A DNA stretch of 64,000 bases from Phialophora verrucosa (lineage: Eukaryota > Ascomycota > Eurotiomycetes > Chaetothyriales > Herpotrichiellaceae), in the NCBI GenBank assembly GCA_002099365.1, contig MSED01000004.1, forward strand, positions 620,001 through 684,000, read 5' to 3'. Shown piece after piece: positions 34,330 to 45,696 of this stretch. The number at the start of each line of letters is the position of its first letter. The first letter of the stretch is position 1. The translations under genes and the position numbers were made by a program. The notes beneath the pieces were generated by a model. That model was not told the origin of the DNA. It did not search any database and worked only from the letters and a program-made list of their open reading frames with translations.

Positions 34330-34901
34330 AAGTGACGGGCATTTCTTAACCCCGCTTGTATTAGGGTCGTAACCTAGACAGGGTCATGAATGTCGTTATT
34401 GCTACGCCCCGGATCCGACATTGGTACGAAGTGGCAGGCATTGGGGCGGTAGATTCGATCTACAAAAAGATCGCTGTATCATTAATTGATGGACGCCCTC
34501 CCGGTGATCGCGATCTTCTACGGAACGTTTCGCATTAGTACCATTTGGCGTGGGAGAATTAATGAGATCGAAACATGATAGATATCGCATTTCTATGTAC
34601 CCGCTTTGAACTGAAACTAGTTGGTAGCATCAATTAAGACCAGATATCGCGAGAACTGATGGGGGTATATGATCCAAAGATGGCCCAGAGGTAGCGCCAG
34701 ATTCCTCCCGCCTTATAACACGGAATAGAGTGTTCCAGATCGTGCATGCGGTTCCCACGCCGCCGATTGCTGGATGAGTCAATGAGATGCAGAGAGAGCG
34801 TGTAGTGGTGTGTAGATCCTTCCCGCCGTTTTCCTTGTCCGATGCAACAGAGAGCCCCTCTTGATTGCCATAAATCAACATCAGAGGCACCAGGATTGAA
34901 C
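34330..34901. other. Convergent intergenic region
   Basis: About 570 bp between the stops of the M43 gene (plus) and the serine-rich gene (minus). It has somewhat AT-richer patches and no recognised gene or repeat. Confidence 0.4.
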
Positions 34902-37900
34902 TCACTGTGAGCCCCAATTACTCCTCGTCCCTATAACAGCCAAAACCACGGCGAGCGTAATAACCACTACACCAACGAAACACATCCAACGATTAAGATT
35001 TCTCCACCACCTCGCGTTTTGGAACTTGAGCTCTGCAACACCGGCGTGGTGCCGTTCTAGACGGAGCTTGGCTAGTACGTCAAAAGAGCCTGATTCCCAG
35101 TCTGGATCTTGTGACGGGCGCGAGCCACGCTGAATTTGGGAGTCTCGGATTGATTGCGTGCGAGATTGTTGGGGAGGATAGGACTGTCGCTGGGTTTGTG
35201 ATTGATGCCTTTGCTGTCGGGATTCGCGGAGGGCTTGTTTCTCAATGTCGCTGAAACTATCTGGCCGTTTTGGAAGGGGGAGGAAAGCGGCGATGAACCA
35301 TGTCAGGGGAATAAGGAATCCCGTGGTGAAAGCTAAAACCTGGACGGAGCGGCGATCAAAATGGAACATTGAACCTGGTTTGTCGCCGTCGTCTGTGGTA
35401 AGTTCAGGGACGCCCGTCGTCCAGCGTGCTTTCGAGTTGAAGGGGAATCCGAACCCGCGGGACACAGAGGAACCGGTGTTCAGCCGGGCGTCGTGATGAA
35501 GATGAGGAGATGAGGACCACCGATGCCATGATCTGCGCAGTTCGTTCCCTCCAGGATGGTATATGACGGATTGGTTTTGCGAGTCAGAACCAGAGCCACT
35601 GTAGGTATAGGAGTGGTGACGGATCGTGTAGCTTGAACCCCTTCCGTCTTCATACGGTTGCTCGTGTATCTCGACAATGCCAGCCCAGTGGGCGCGAGGG
35701 TCGAGGGGAGGCAAGGGCATAGAGACCGCTCTGCTGTGCTGTCCGGCCGGTAATTCGTAGATCCGGGGTTGCTGGTACGACTGCCGCCGCGCTCCATGTG
35801 CGAATGCGTGTGCCACTGATGGCGGGGGAGAGAGAAGTTTGGTAGCTGGATTTGAAACTAGCGGCCCGACTCCAGGGAGAATGTGAGATTTCCTGGCGGC
35901 GAGCTTCGGTCTCTTGGGGCGAATCAGATCACCAAGCCGATCGCTCATACTCTGATGAATGTTGCGAATGCTGGGGTTTCCGTTCGATTTGGTTGTTTCG
36001 GGGCGAGAAGGTGCTGGGGTCAGAGTCGAGACCGGAATCGGTGCTTGTCTCGCCGCCAGCGACCGTAAACTCATATATGATCCGCTAGGATATAGATAAT
36101 GAAAAGAATCTGTGTACATGCCGGAATAATATCTCCGGGCCCATGAAGGAACTTGAGCGGCGCTGATGATACTGCTGGAAGAAGAGCTGGGACGAAGGAA
36201 ACTGTTTTGACGTAACTGCGTAAATGATCTCATGGAATTAAGTCGCGTTGTAGATTGTTGGGCCGAACTGGTGCCCGATGAAGAGCCACCGAGGTGGCTA
36301 CCGCTCCGGACCGGTCGGAGCGGTGGTGATCTATATGCATATTCTGATATTGGGAGGGCAGACACTTCGTCCGAGGCTTCGTGGTGGTGAGGATCGATCG
36401 AATGATGGTCGCATTGGCATTCGCAATCACATTGCGATTCAGTTGCCGTCTCCGGTCGCGGATCTGGAACAAGGTGGATTTGGGTCTGGTTCGCGGACTC
36501 GTTGATGATATATATAGATGCTGGTGCTAGATCGTCTGAGTTGAGATATTCGTCCAGATCCGGAGCCGAAGAGAGCTCGCTGATTTCGCTGATTTCACTG
36601 ATGGGCCTCGACCTTGACCAGGAGCCTTCAGACGGTACTGCTGATAGTGTAGAAGAAAATCTTGGTGCCGAGCCTTCCGTAGACATTGATCTCGAATTCC
36701 GTTTTGGAACACTGATCCCGATATGCTGGCTGGGAGGCGGAGCGCGGACGACCGGGTATTGAATCCTGGGCGGACTGGAGCTCAGGGCAGCCTGAAGACT
36801 CGAATGGGTTTCGGCGACGGAGCTATTATCTGAGGAAGGGTCATCCCGGCCGAAAACTCGAACTACTGGGCTCGATTCATCGACGACGCTACTTTGCTGA
36901 ATGCTTTGTGGTGCTGAAGACGGTAGTCCGGGGTTGACAGGCGAGCTCGTGCCCACAGCCGAAGTGTCGATGAAGCGATTGGTGGGAGGACTCGATGCAA
37001 GAGGATTTCTTGCTCCTATCCTCTCGGCGAAAGACCTCCCTCCTACGGTATCAGACCTCTTCCGTTTCCCCAGAGAAATAGACGAGGAGGATCGTGATCG
37101 CAAGGAATAATCCGAGGGTGCCTTCCGGGCTGTCGCTGGGGAATGTTCTGGCGAAGAGGTACCCAGTTTTAGCACATTTGGACTCGATACCGGCTCGCTG
37201 TCACCAAATTGTTCGGTACTAGACGTGTGGGCAAGGCGGACGAGGTTGGGACTCGAGGACTGGTCGGTGCTTAGGAACTCCTCCGTGCTGGAGGTGTGCG
37301 CAAGACGGACGACATTGGGACTTGAGGAGCTTTCTTCAGCTGAGCTTGTGCTCGGCGGGTCTTCAAAGGCTTCCAGCAGAGGACTATGCAGGTCTTTAAA
37401 TGCTGGAGGCCGCGGACTTGAAGTGGCGCCCAGAACATTGTAGTTTGGGCTCGAGGTCACAGTAGCATCTTCAGCTATGGACGCGAACGAGTTTCGCGAC
37501 GAGATCCTCTTCACAGCGTGGCCCCCTGAGGGCAAAGTCGGTAGCAACGCCAAATCATCATTCGAAATCTGATGCAGTGATTCCCAAGCATATCTCCCAG
37601 ACAAGCTCTCGCTCGAGCTGATGCTTCTCAACCGTAAAGAGCTGGCCGTGCTTGGGCGGAGAGGCGGTGACGTTGCAGTGGAAGGACGAGAAGTGTCCTC
37701 TGCCTGGGACTCATACAGATCTCTTAGAGCTTTGACTGATCGCTTCAGTCTGACAGTAGGCTGTGAACCCCTCGAGCTCCTCGAGACGCTGCTCGTGCCT
37801 GCATCGCTGTCCGAGAGAAAACCAAAGGTGTCGCTGAGCGGGCTCGGGCCAAAGCTTTTCTTCTTGCGGAGGGTGCTGGGCAGGAGCACCTGCGAAGGCT

Positions 37901-38075
37901 TCGTCGGGAATGGATTGGCATTGTATATGTTCAGGCTCTCTTCTGACAGCGACTCTTTGCCCAGGCGGGAGGAGATTTCGTTCGCTTGGGAGGCTGACTG
38001 CTGTTGCAATGGTGTTCTTCGAGGGGAAGTCCGCTTCGGCGACCTTTGCTTGACCGACGAAGGGGACGAGGACAT
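34902..38075 (-). CDS. Large serine-rich protein with two C-terminal membrane segments
   Basis: A single-exon gene of 1057 aa from the ATG at 38075 (MSSSPSSVKQRSP). The first 900 residues are Ser/Pro/Arg-rich and probably disordered. They contain imperfect repeats of the form SSPNxVRLAHTSSTExF (three to four copies, around residues 255-320). The Cys/His cluster CDCECQCDHHSIDPHHHE lies near residue 560. Two hydrophobic helices occur near the end: VLAFTTGFLIPLTWFIAAF and MCFVGVVVITLAVVLAVIG, the last one almost terminal. The layout suggests a tail-anchored or hairpin membrane protein with a long cytosolic phosphorylatable domain. Similar proteins in aspergilli carry only the label serine-rich protein. 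Function unknown. Confidence 0.75.
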   Translation of the reverse strand: MSSSPSSVKQRSPKRTSPRRTPLQQQSASQANEISSRLGKESLSEESLNIYNANPFPTKPSQVLLPSTLRKKKSFGPSPLSDTFGFLSDSDAGTSSVSRSSRGSQPTVRLKRSVKALRDLYESQAEDTSRPSTATSPPLRPSTASSLRLRSISSSESLSGRYAWESLHQISNDDLALLPTLPSGGHAVKRISSRNSFASIAEDATVTSSPNYNVLGATSSPRPPAFKDLHSPLLEAFEDPPSTSSAEESSSSPNVVRLAHTSSTEEFLSTDQSSSPNLVRLAHTSSTEQFGDSEPVSSPNVLKLGTSSPEHSPATARKAPSDYSLRSRSSSSISLGKRKRSDTVGGRSFAERIGARNPLASSPPTNRFIDTSAVGTSSPVNPGLPSSAPQSIQQSSVVDESSPVVRVFGRDDPSSDNSSVAETHSSLQAALSSSPPRIQYPVVRAPPPSQHIGISVPKRNSRSMSTEGSAPRFSSTLSAVPSEGSWSRSRPISEISEISELSSAPDLDEYLNSDDLAPASIYIINESANQTQIHLVPDPRPETATESQCDCECQCDHHSIDPHHHEASDEVSALPISEYAYRSPPLRPVRSGSHLGGSSSGTSSAQQSTTRLNSMRSFTQLRQNSFLRPSSSSSSIISAAQVPSWARRYYSGMYTDSFHYLYPSGSYMSLRSLAARQAPIPVSTLTPAPSRPETTKSNGNPSIRNIHQSMSDRLGDLIRPKRPKLAARKSHILPGVGPLVSNPATKLLSPPPSVAHAFAHGARRQSYQQPRIYELPAGQHSRAVSMPLPPLDPRAHWAGIVEIHEQPYEDGRGSSYTIRHHSYTYSGSGSDSQNQSVIYHPGGNELRRSWHRWSSSPHLHHDARLNTGSSVSRGFGFPFNSKARWTTGVPELTTDDGDKPGSMFHFDRRSVQVLAFTTGFLIPLTWFIAAFLPLPKRPDSFSDIEKQALRESRQQRHQSQTQRQSYPPQQSRTQSIRDSQIQRGSRPSQDPDWESGSFDVLAKLRLERHHAGVAELKFQNARWWRNLNRWMCFVGVVVITLAVVLAVIGTRSNWGSQ

Positions 38076-39176
38076 AGCTATCTCATCGTCGAGGGAATGG
38101 AGTTGCGATCTGAATCCAAATCGCGGAAGCTGCAATGGATGATCGTGAACAGGCGGACAGTGTAATATAACGAGCGACTAAAGGTGAACTGTTTACTGTG
38201 TGCTTCCAATAACAAGTCCGAGTCCGAGCTCAGTATTGCTCTACGGAGACGTCAATGCGAATGCTCCGGAGAATGCACAGAACTTCAGCTGAGACGAGGA
38301 CGAAGATGGGTCGGACATGCATATGCATGCTGCAGGGCGGAATTAATTGGAGATTGGTCCGGCGGTGTGCATATGACAGCTGATCTTTAAGTTTGTCGAC
38401 TGGTATGTACAAGAAGGACGTTTGTACGCCGAGAAGGAATGTTGAGTGTGATGATACCCAAGTCAAAGAACGTTGGAGGCTGTTAGATGAATAGTCGCTG
38501 CGCACCCTGCGAGCAGCTTTCTTCCGCGATCCGGTCCAGGATTCGGGATCAGGGGAGAAGGTGAGTGCCTGTTCTCGGTTCTTGGGAGGCTTGAGCCATG
38601 TAAAATTGAGGTGGCTCCAACAGTCGCTACGATGGCGCAATGACCAAGGGCAGCAGTGAAGACTGCGGTGGATTGCTGTTGTGTCAAGGAGCTCGCGCAA
38701 AACGCGTCTTACCATTCTCTGGGCTCTCGCTCTGATCGCGTGGCAGACTGCACCCTGACAAATTCACCGATTGGCTGCGAGCTGGCCGCGAAATTGACGC
38801 GACAATCTTGGGTGCGACAGGGGCGGGCACCAGGCGAGGTTCGATGACATGGCGGTTGATCAATAATGCCATTCTCTGCCCGTTCTGTCCAAAACGCCCG
38901 GGGCAGTATCAGCTTATCGAATTAATAGTCCCGCCAGTCTTTCCGCAATAATGACAGCACAACAAGCCTGAAGACTAACTGGGCGTACGAGGTGTCCAGA
39001 AGTGTGCCACAGTACGCGGAGGCGGCCTTTTGTCTCTCTGACCTCATCGCCGCGACTCACACTTTCCTCATTTCGGACTTGACGAAACCCCTTTCTCGAA
39101 TTCAACCTCACTGTACTCACAGTCACTGCACAGCAAAGCCGGCCTCATCACCTGGCGAGCGAATGGTGCCGACAAC
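38076..39176. promoter_or_regulatory. Divergent promoter region, serine-rich gene and RCE1
   Basis: About 1.1 kb between outward-facing starts. It holds only short frames. An ATGCATATGCATGC-like palindromic patch lies near 38318-38332. Likely shared promoter space by position only. Confidence 0.4.
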
Positions 39177-40463
39177 ATGGCTCCCATTGACTTTTTCGCG
39201 ACGTTGAAAAACACTTATTTTAGCCATGCAGGTGCGTTGAACAGTCCATTGGTTCATGTTTCTCGACATATCCGCTCCGCCCTGGATCGTGAAACTAGTT
39301 CTCCTCCAGATGCTCCACCACTCATGGACGACCACAACCTGGCCATGTGTTGCTCATGGATGTCTGGCTGGTCTTTGCCCCGGTTGAGTCGGTTACATAT
39401 CGATATACTAACGACATGACGAAACAGACAAGGACAAGCCTCTCATCTCGACCACCGCAGCGGCCCTACTATCGGTACGTCGACATGGCTAAACGGCTTT
39501 GCGACTTTATATGTCTGATCTCTCGGCCAGGTCACGTTCACACTTGCTTATGTGGTTCCTTTCTACTTGTCTGCCGCCACACGCCCCTCGCCGACCTTGA
39601 ACCGCGATGCCCCTTCCGTGATCCGCGCACGGATTCGAACGGTCACATTGGCTTGCATCACCGCCTCTGGAGCGACCCTCTATATACTGACCAGGACAGC
39701 GAAGCTCGCACCTGCCGATGCGCTCCATATGCTGGGCTGGTGGCCAATCCTCCCCATGGACCTTCTGAGGTCCTTAGCACTGACTTTCCTGCTCTACGTC
39801 GGGCCGCTTTTTGAGAAAGTCTTTGTTGAGCGAAACCTCGATGACCTGCGCCACGGGGGTTTAGGCGCGCTCATAGAGTCGCTAAGCAGCTGGCAAGGCT
39901 ACAGAAACTACGTTGCCGGACCGATCACGGAGGAGATCATCTTCCGCTCTGTCCTCATACCGTTACACCTGGTCGCCAAAATCTCGCCGTCCAAGATCGT
40001 GTTCTTGACTCCGCTTTACTTCGGTATTGCCCATGTCCATCACTGCTACGAGTTTATTCTGACGCACCCTCACGCGCCAATCCTTCACGCCGTTGTCAGG
40101 ACACTTTTCCAACTGACCTACACGACGCTCTTTGGGTGGTTCGCCGCATGGATCTACGTACGGACCGGCTCATTGTACGCATGTGTCATCATCCATGCAT
40201 TCTGCAACTGGGTTGGCCTTCCGCGATTCTGGGGCCGGGTCAGCAGAAGGGAGGAGTATCCTCTTTCACCAGTCGCTATCCGTGGCAAGGATGATAGGGA
40301 TGTTGTTCAGGCGCAAGGGCACCGTGGGAAGTTGCCTTTGAGATGGACTGTGGCTTATTACGTGCTCTTGGTGACTGGCGCATGCTTGTTCTATCGAGAG
40401 TTCTGGCCTCTGACGGTTTCTGAGGCGGCGCTGGCGGAGTTTGCTGGTCAGCACGCAAGATAG
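39177..40463 (+). CDS. RCE1: CAAX prenyl protease 2 (type II CAAX endopeptidase)
   Basis: Rce1 removes the last three residues from prenylated CaaX proteins such as Ras and Rho at the ER. Exons 39177-39231, 39428-39474 and 39531-40463 give 344 aa. The first exon encodes MAPIDFFATLKNTYFSHA, and the joins restore KDKPLISTTAAALLSVTFTL, as in related fungal Rce1 proteins. Catalytic motifs are GPITEEIIFRS (Glu168, Glu169), FGIAHVHH (His near 202) and HAFCNWVGLP. Several hydrophobic segments are present. The 196-nt first intron is long for this window. The gene converges on CAX4, with stops 77 nt apart, so 3' UTRs probably overlap. Identity is secure. Confidence 0.94.
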
Positions 40464-40540
40464 CGGTTTTATGTGTCACAAAGATGGACCGAGGAATATA
40501 GACGGATTATTATGCTCGAATCGATTGCTTCGCGCCACGG

Positions 40541-41348
40541 CTACCGCCCTTTCTTGCTCTTCCCGCCGCGAGCCCCATCTTTCCTTGCCCTTCTCCGTTC
40601 CTCCCATCTTCCCCACCCTGCATCCTGGATATCCTCGGTAGTGATCAAATCTCTAATCCTAAATCTCCTAGCAAGCCATATGTCAAGTGCCCACTCAAGC
40701 CATCCGTACTGCCTGAGACAAGTGGTGAAGAGAAACCAAATGATAGCAAAGAAGGCCCCAGCAGCAACACCCACCCAAACCTGCTTTGGAGTATGGTAAT
40801 TCAAGTAGACGCGGCTTGCAGCTACAAGTCCGGCACCGGTAAAAGCGGCTGATGAGAGCAGAATGCGTTCCGGAAAGGACGTTGGCGAATAACTTGTCGT
40901 TTTGGTGGGGACGTGGCGAAATATCAGGAACAAGCTGAGTGACACAGCGAAGAAGGCCACAAATTGAGAATGCGAAGAGGGCATGCCATAGCCCTTACCC
41001 GTCATTTCTGCGACGCGCATCATCAGTCAAGAGCTTTCAGGCCGAACCAATCTCGCATACGTTCAGGCCGTTCTTCACGAATTAACCGCTTCAATCCGAA
41101 ATTCAGCAGCTCACAGGCCATCTGGCCGGCAAACATCAGGATTATCTCGGCTTCTCGAGATGCCCACATCAGAGTCACGTAGACGACAACGAGGCCTTGC
41201 GGAACTAGAGCCAGCCATGCCGATGCATAGGAGATCGGGTCGGCAGGGTTCTTGTGGAAGGTTAGCCCGCTCGTAAAGAGTGCAAAAGGACTTGGCATAC
41301 ATAGCGGACGTGGGTCAATGAAAACGAAGCCAAAGGCGGATCATCCAT
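40541..41348 (-). CDS. CAX4: Dolichyldiphosphatase (PAP2 superfamily)
   Basis: This ER enzyme recycles dolichyl diphosphate after N-glycosylation. Three exons fit: 41348-41301, 41250-41061 and 41007-40541, giving 234 aa. The start MDDPPLASFSLTHVRY was chosen over the ATG at 41298 because it joins through a 50-nt GT-AG intron to NPADPISYASAW, matching the family's N-terminus. PAP2 signature motifs are KRLIREERP (residues 70-77), YGMPSSHSQF (His92) and SRVYLNYHTPKQV. Four or more hydrophobic helices are visible. The C-terminus is basic (RRRARKDGARGGKSKK). It converges with RCE1. Identity is secure. Confidence 0.93.
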
Positions 41349-41736
41349 CCTCTGAGGCTCTGTGGGGGACTGCTTCTGGATATGCCAAACGAGAAGGGAG
41401 GGTGGGAAAGAAAATGCAGGACTCTCTACAAACCCGAACCCCTGGTCGACGGCCCGCTGCCGTCGGCGACTCTTCGGCTCGTCGCTTTGCAGTCAATCAG
41501 ATTTGCCTCTCGTTCCTGTTTCTTTCTGCGCCTGATGCGTCATTGTTTGCATGCTTGCACATTGTCGGTGACTGTGGACATGCGGACATGGGGTGGACGA
41601 GTCGAGTCCAAAATTCCTTTGTCGAATTGGTGATGCCTTCCTGTTGCTTCTTACTCTGACTTTTCTCCAGAGTGCTTCCCCCACTTCACTTCTTTCTCAG
41701 GCCGTACACTTTATTGCCACCATTCCTACCAACAAG
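41349..41736. promoter_or_regulatory. Divergent promoter region, CAX4 and RBR ligase
   Basis: A 388-bp interval between outward-facing starts. The ligase reading frame stays open upstream of its ATG to about 41593 but without another ATG, so this is taken as 5' UTR. Confidence 0.4.
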
Positions 41737-43951
41737 ATGGAAGATGAGCCTCATGCCGCCGAGGACGAGAGAACAATTGAACTGTCGACCATCGCGGCCA
41801 TATATCCAGAAATCGTCGTCGACGAGAATGACCCGTATACTGCCACTCTTGAACTTTCCGTGACTCCTGTTCAACCGCTGCGCATCCTCTTCAGACCCTC
41901 CACAGACACCACGCCACCCGCTCCTCCTACGCCGCCTACTTCTTCTGATCAAGGAAAAGATGGGACCGGCAACAAGCCAGTTGTCCCGCAAACACTTCCG
42001 CTGGATGACCACGAATTATCTCACTTGCCCCCGCTTTCCCTACGCATTACTCTGCCGGAAGACTATCCTACAAGCAAACCCCCATCTGTCTCGGTGTCAG
42101 TTTCGCCTCAATGGTTAGGAGCAGCTGTCGTCAAAAGGCTGCAGGATGATTGTGCTAGGCTATGGGAAGAGATCGGCAAAGACCAAGTCCTTTACACTTA
42201 TATCGACCATGTCCAGCAAGAAGCTGAGCAGGCATTCGGTCTGGCAGGCGAGACGGACGTGTCAATGCCCAGCGATCTGAAATTGGCTTTGCTGGATTTT
42301 GATTTGAAGACTAAACGCGAACGTTTTGAACAAGAGACATTTGACTGCGGAGTCTGTTTGGAGCCGAAGAAGGGCATTATCTGTCACAAGATGCTGCAGT
42401 GCGGACATGTATTTTGCGTGCCATGCCTCCAAGACTATTACAACAACTGCATAACAGAAGGAGATGTCGACAACGTCAAGTGTCTCGATCCCTCATGTGG
42501 CAAGGATGAGCCTGCGGGGACTGGTCCCGAAGGTCGACCACTGAAGAGACGGAGACGGGATCGGACACTCAACCCCAGCGAATTGCTCCAGATTCCTATT
42601 AACCAGGAGCAGGTACAGCGGTATGTGAAAATGAAGCGAAAGAAGCGCTTAGAATCGGACAAGAACACCGTCTACTGCCCGAGACAATGGTGTCAAGGCG
42701 CTGCCCGCTCACAGAAACACCCCAAACCCACGGATCCCATGGACGAGTCCGAAGATACAGACGAATCAGAATCAGAAGAAGGTCAGAAGAAAGCCACCAT
42801 CGACCATGAAACTCTACCCATGGCCGAGCGACTTGCCATTTGCGAAGACTGCGACTTTGCATTCTGCGTAGTTTGCAAGAAAAGCTGGCACGGCGAGAAT
42901 GCGAGGTGTAGTCCGCGACGACAGCAAGAACTCAACGAAGAAGAACGCGCTACAGCAGAGTATTTCCGAAAGTTCTCGACTCCTTGTCCGACATGCAATG
43001 CTCCAGCCCAAAAGACCATGGGATGCAACCACATGACCTGCTTCAAGTGCAAAACCCACTTTTGCTACTTGTGCGCGTCGTTCCTCATGCCGGAGAATCC
43101 CTATCGACATTACAACGACACGACGAGTCCTTGTTACATGAAATTGTGGGTCCTCGAAGAGGGAGACGGGGAGGGTGTGGACAGAGGAGCGTTCCACAAT
43201 CCCGACATCGTTGCGGAGTGGGAAGCCGCCGCTGCAGCCGAAGATTCGGACGATGAAGACGAACTTCCACCGGAGAATTTTGCCGCATTTCGGGGCCAGC
43301 GCCCGTTTGCAGATGAGGAGGATACCGATGACGAAGAACCGGCGCCTGACCAGCGTCGCAATCGGAACGTTATCGAGATTGTCATGCCTGGACAGAATGC
43401 GCAGCGCATAGAACTTCCGGAGCGACCGCGTGAGGCACCGGTCCCTCCAGAAGCGCCAAACCCACCAAGAAGAGGACGGCGACGAAGAGGTGGAGGGCAA
43501 CAAGGGAACCGGCAGCGTGCGATGGCAAATGAACCCGCCCGGATTAATCACGGTCAGGGTCACGCTCGCGCGGGAGCCGGTCAACCCGCAGCTCGGTGAG
43601 GATCGCCGACGAGCAGACACAATGACAAGACTAACGCCACACAGGGCACCCCGCGATATTCGAGTGGAAGAGGGCCTGGATGGCCTGGGCCAAGGCAATG
43701 TTCACGCTCTATTGCATGGCAACGACGCCGCCGACCCTCCGGGAGAGCTCCCGCTCGCAGCCCCCGGGCAAGGCAACCAGCAAGCTGGCCCCGTTCGTGG
43801 GTTGGGGCTTGACCAGTTCCTACAGCTTGCACGAGAGGATCGGGAAGACGAATGGGACTCGGATGAGCTAGACGAAGATGATTTTGGTGCCATGGAAGTC
43901 GAACATCGACCAAGACGCGTGCAGAGAGAGCGGGTGATGGGATGGCGGTGA
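41737..43951 (+). CDS. ITT1: RWD-RBR E3 ubiquitin ligase (Itt1/RNF14-like)
   Basis: Exons 41737-43595 and 43645-43951 give 721 aa; the 49-nt intron has GTGAGG, branch GACTAAC and ACACAG. An RWD domain spans about residues 8-165. RING1 begins CGVCLEPKKGIICHKMLQCG near 204. The IBR zinc ligands follow at about 314-391, interrupted by an acidic insert (DESEDTDESESEE). RING2/Rcat is CPTCNAPAQKTMGCNHMTC, with predicted catalytic Cys430. RBR ligases accept ubiquitin on this Cys before transfer. The order RWD-RING1-IBR-RING2 is that of yeast Itt1 and human RNF14, which act on translation termination and stalled ribosomes. The 250-residue C-terminal extension is acidic and Arg/Gly-rich and includes the second exon. 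Family secure; substrate inferred. Confidence 0.9.
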
Positions 43952-44241
43952 CAATCAAAGCCAGCTCGGACGAGCTTGAAAGACAAACAATGCCGCACGA
44001 TGCCACATAATGTATATAGTCTGTGATATCAGAGAGAATGAACTGGATTTAGATACGAGCATCGCAAGGCTGAGAACGAAAGGAGCGAGACTCGAGGCGT
44101 GAGGCGCGGCTCGCTCATTATGACGTCGCCTAAATCCGAGGTGACAATCACCGAACAATGATCGGTGACAATCGAAGCTTCGTCCATCTCTGCTCCGACT
44201 CTTCCTGTCGCACGCTTGTTAATCTGCTCGGCGTCGACCTG

Positions 44242-45696
44242 ATGCCTCAATTGAGGTCCTCCTCCGTCCTGCCCATCTGTTCCTCTTCTTCCAGAACACC
44301 TGGCCTCGTACGCCGGCCTCGCCTCTCCTCCCGGCGCACCCTGACATCCAACCGCCCGTCCCGCCCACCACCCTTCCCAGTCATCGAGTCATGCCCCGAC
44401 CCGACATGTCCCTGCTCCTCCATGCCCCCTCTCGATCAAGAAATAGATCACAAGAACCCTCTCAACGGGACAATCTCCGCGCACTCACAACACCTCATCA
44501 TCTCCACCGGACGGTCAGATTGGACTAGTCGAATTGAAGATGAAAGTGAGAATGGGACGAGTTGGGGCAAGGTTGTGGGCGACTTGAAGACGCTGTTGGG
44601 CCGGAAGGGAGAGTTTCATGATGTACGTCGATATCCGTACCTCTACAGCGACAGTCACTGAGCCGCCAGAATGTCTGGATGCCGTGAACTCGAGAAGGAA
44701 GGACTTGGCTGACTTACACAAGGACCAATATAGGCATTCAATGCTACGATGATCAGCACCTCGTCATTCACACCACTTTCAGCGCGTGCCGAGCAGAAAG
44801 TAAAGCGGGTCAACGGCCAGGGAGAATGGGAAGAACAAGAAACCGTCGACGCGCTCCTGTTCCCGGCATTTCGACATTTTAGAGGCCTTGTCCCGCTTTC
44901 AGAAGAAGCTGCAGGGACGACACGGGATCCACATACCGAGTCGCAACCCGATCCCGACTCGGCTACATCAGGAAGTCTGAAGGATTTCATCGTCGAAAAC
45001 TTGACTCCCACCGTTGGGGAGTCCAAATCCGATACAGCAGCTGTGCGCGCGCATTGGCATAGCTCGCCTATCACAAACCCGACCATACTGGTATGCAGCC
45101 ACGGTCACCGAGATAGTCGGTGCGGGATACTCGGACCGGTCCTGCATGATACATTCAACAGATACTTGGACCAACGCAAGGGAGATGATCCGGAGTCCAA
45201 GCTGTGCGCCTCGGGCACAGATGAATTTGTGGCCTCGGAAGACGATGATTCACGCCAGGCGAAGGAGTCGGGGCGAGAAAGCCTCGCCGAAGAACAAGGC
45301 CGTTCGATAGACAAGCCCACCCTCGAGTCCATCGCCAGCTCTCCCAGGAATACGTCGAGCGAGGGATCTACATCACCAGACATGACGGTCAATGTGGGCA
45401 TGATCTCGCACATCGGCGGGCATAAATGGGCTGGCAACGTCATCATATACATCCCCCCAGGATTCTCTACCGGTGTCACGACCGCCGAGCCGTCTGGCAC
45501 TAATTCCCTGGACGTATCCCAGCGCGCGTCGGGTGTGCCGCCACAACATCCTCTAGCAGGAATGGGTATCTGGTACGGGAGAGTTGAGCCGCGCCATGTC
45601 GAAGGCATCGTTGAGCAGACGATTTTCCAGGGTAAAGTCATTGGCGAGTTATTCCGCGGCGGCTTGAACCAGAGAGGACAGTTGGTGAGGTTATGA
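44242..45696 (+). CDS. AIM32: Aim32-like mitochondrial thioredoxin-fold ferredoxin
   Basis: Exons 44242-44622 and 44734-45696 give 447 aa. The ATG at 44242 is preferred over 44158 because it opens an Arg/Ser-rich presequence (MPQLRSSSVLPICSSSSRTP) suited to mitochondrial import. The conserved region has CPDPTCPC, then NPTILVCSHGHRDSRCGILG, and later ISHIGGHKWAGNVIIYIPPG. The Cys pair and His pair are the expected [2Fe-2S] ligands of the Aim32/Apd1 (sucrase/ferredoxin-like) family. The end, GIWYGRVEPRHVEGIVEQTI, is also typical. A Ser/Glu-rich insert of about 60 residues separates the two ligand sites. Aim32 in yeast contributes to mitochondrial redox control. Identity is good. Confidence 0.87.

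Noticed and set aside
41111..41302. Alternative start of CAX4 at 41298
   Set aside because: The upstream exon at 41348-41301 restores the family's N-terminal sequence through a 50-nt intron.
42814..43698. 294-codon minus-strand ORF
   Set aside because: Lies antisense inside the RBR ligase coding exon; a mirror frame of GC-biased codons.
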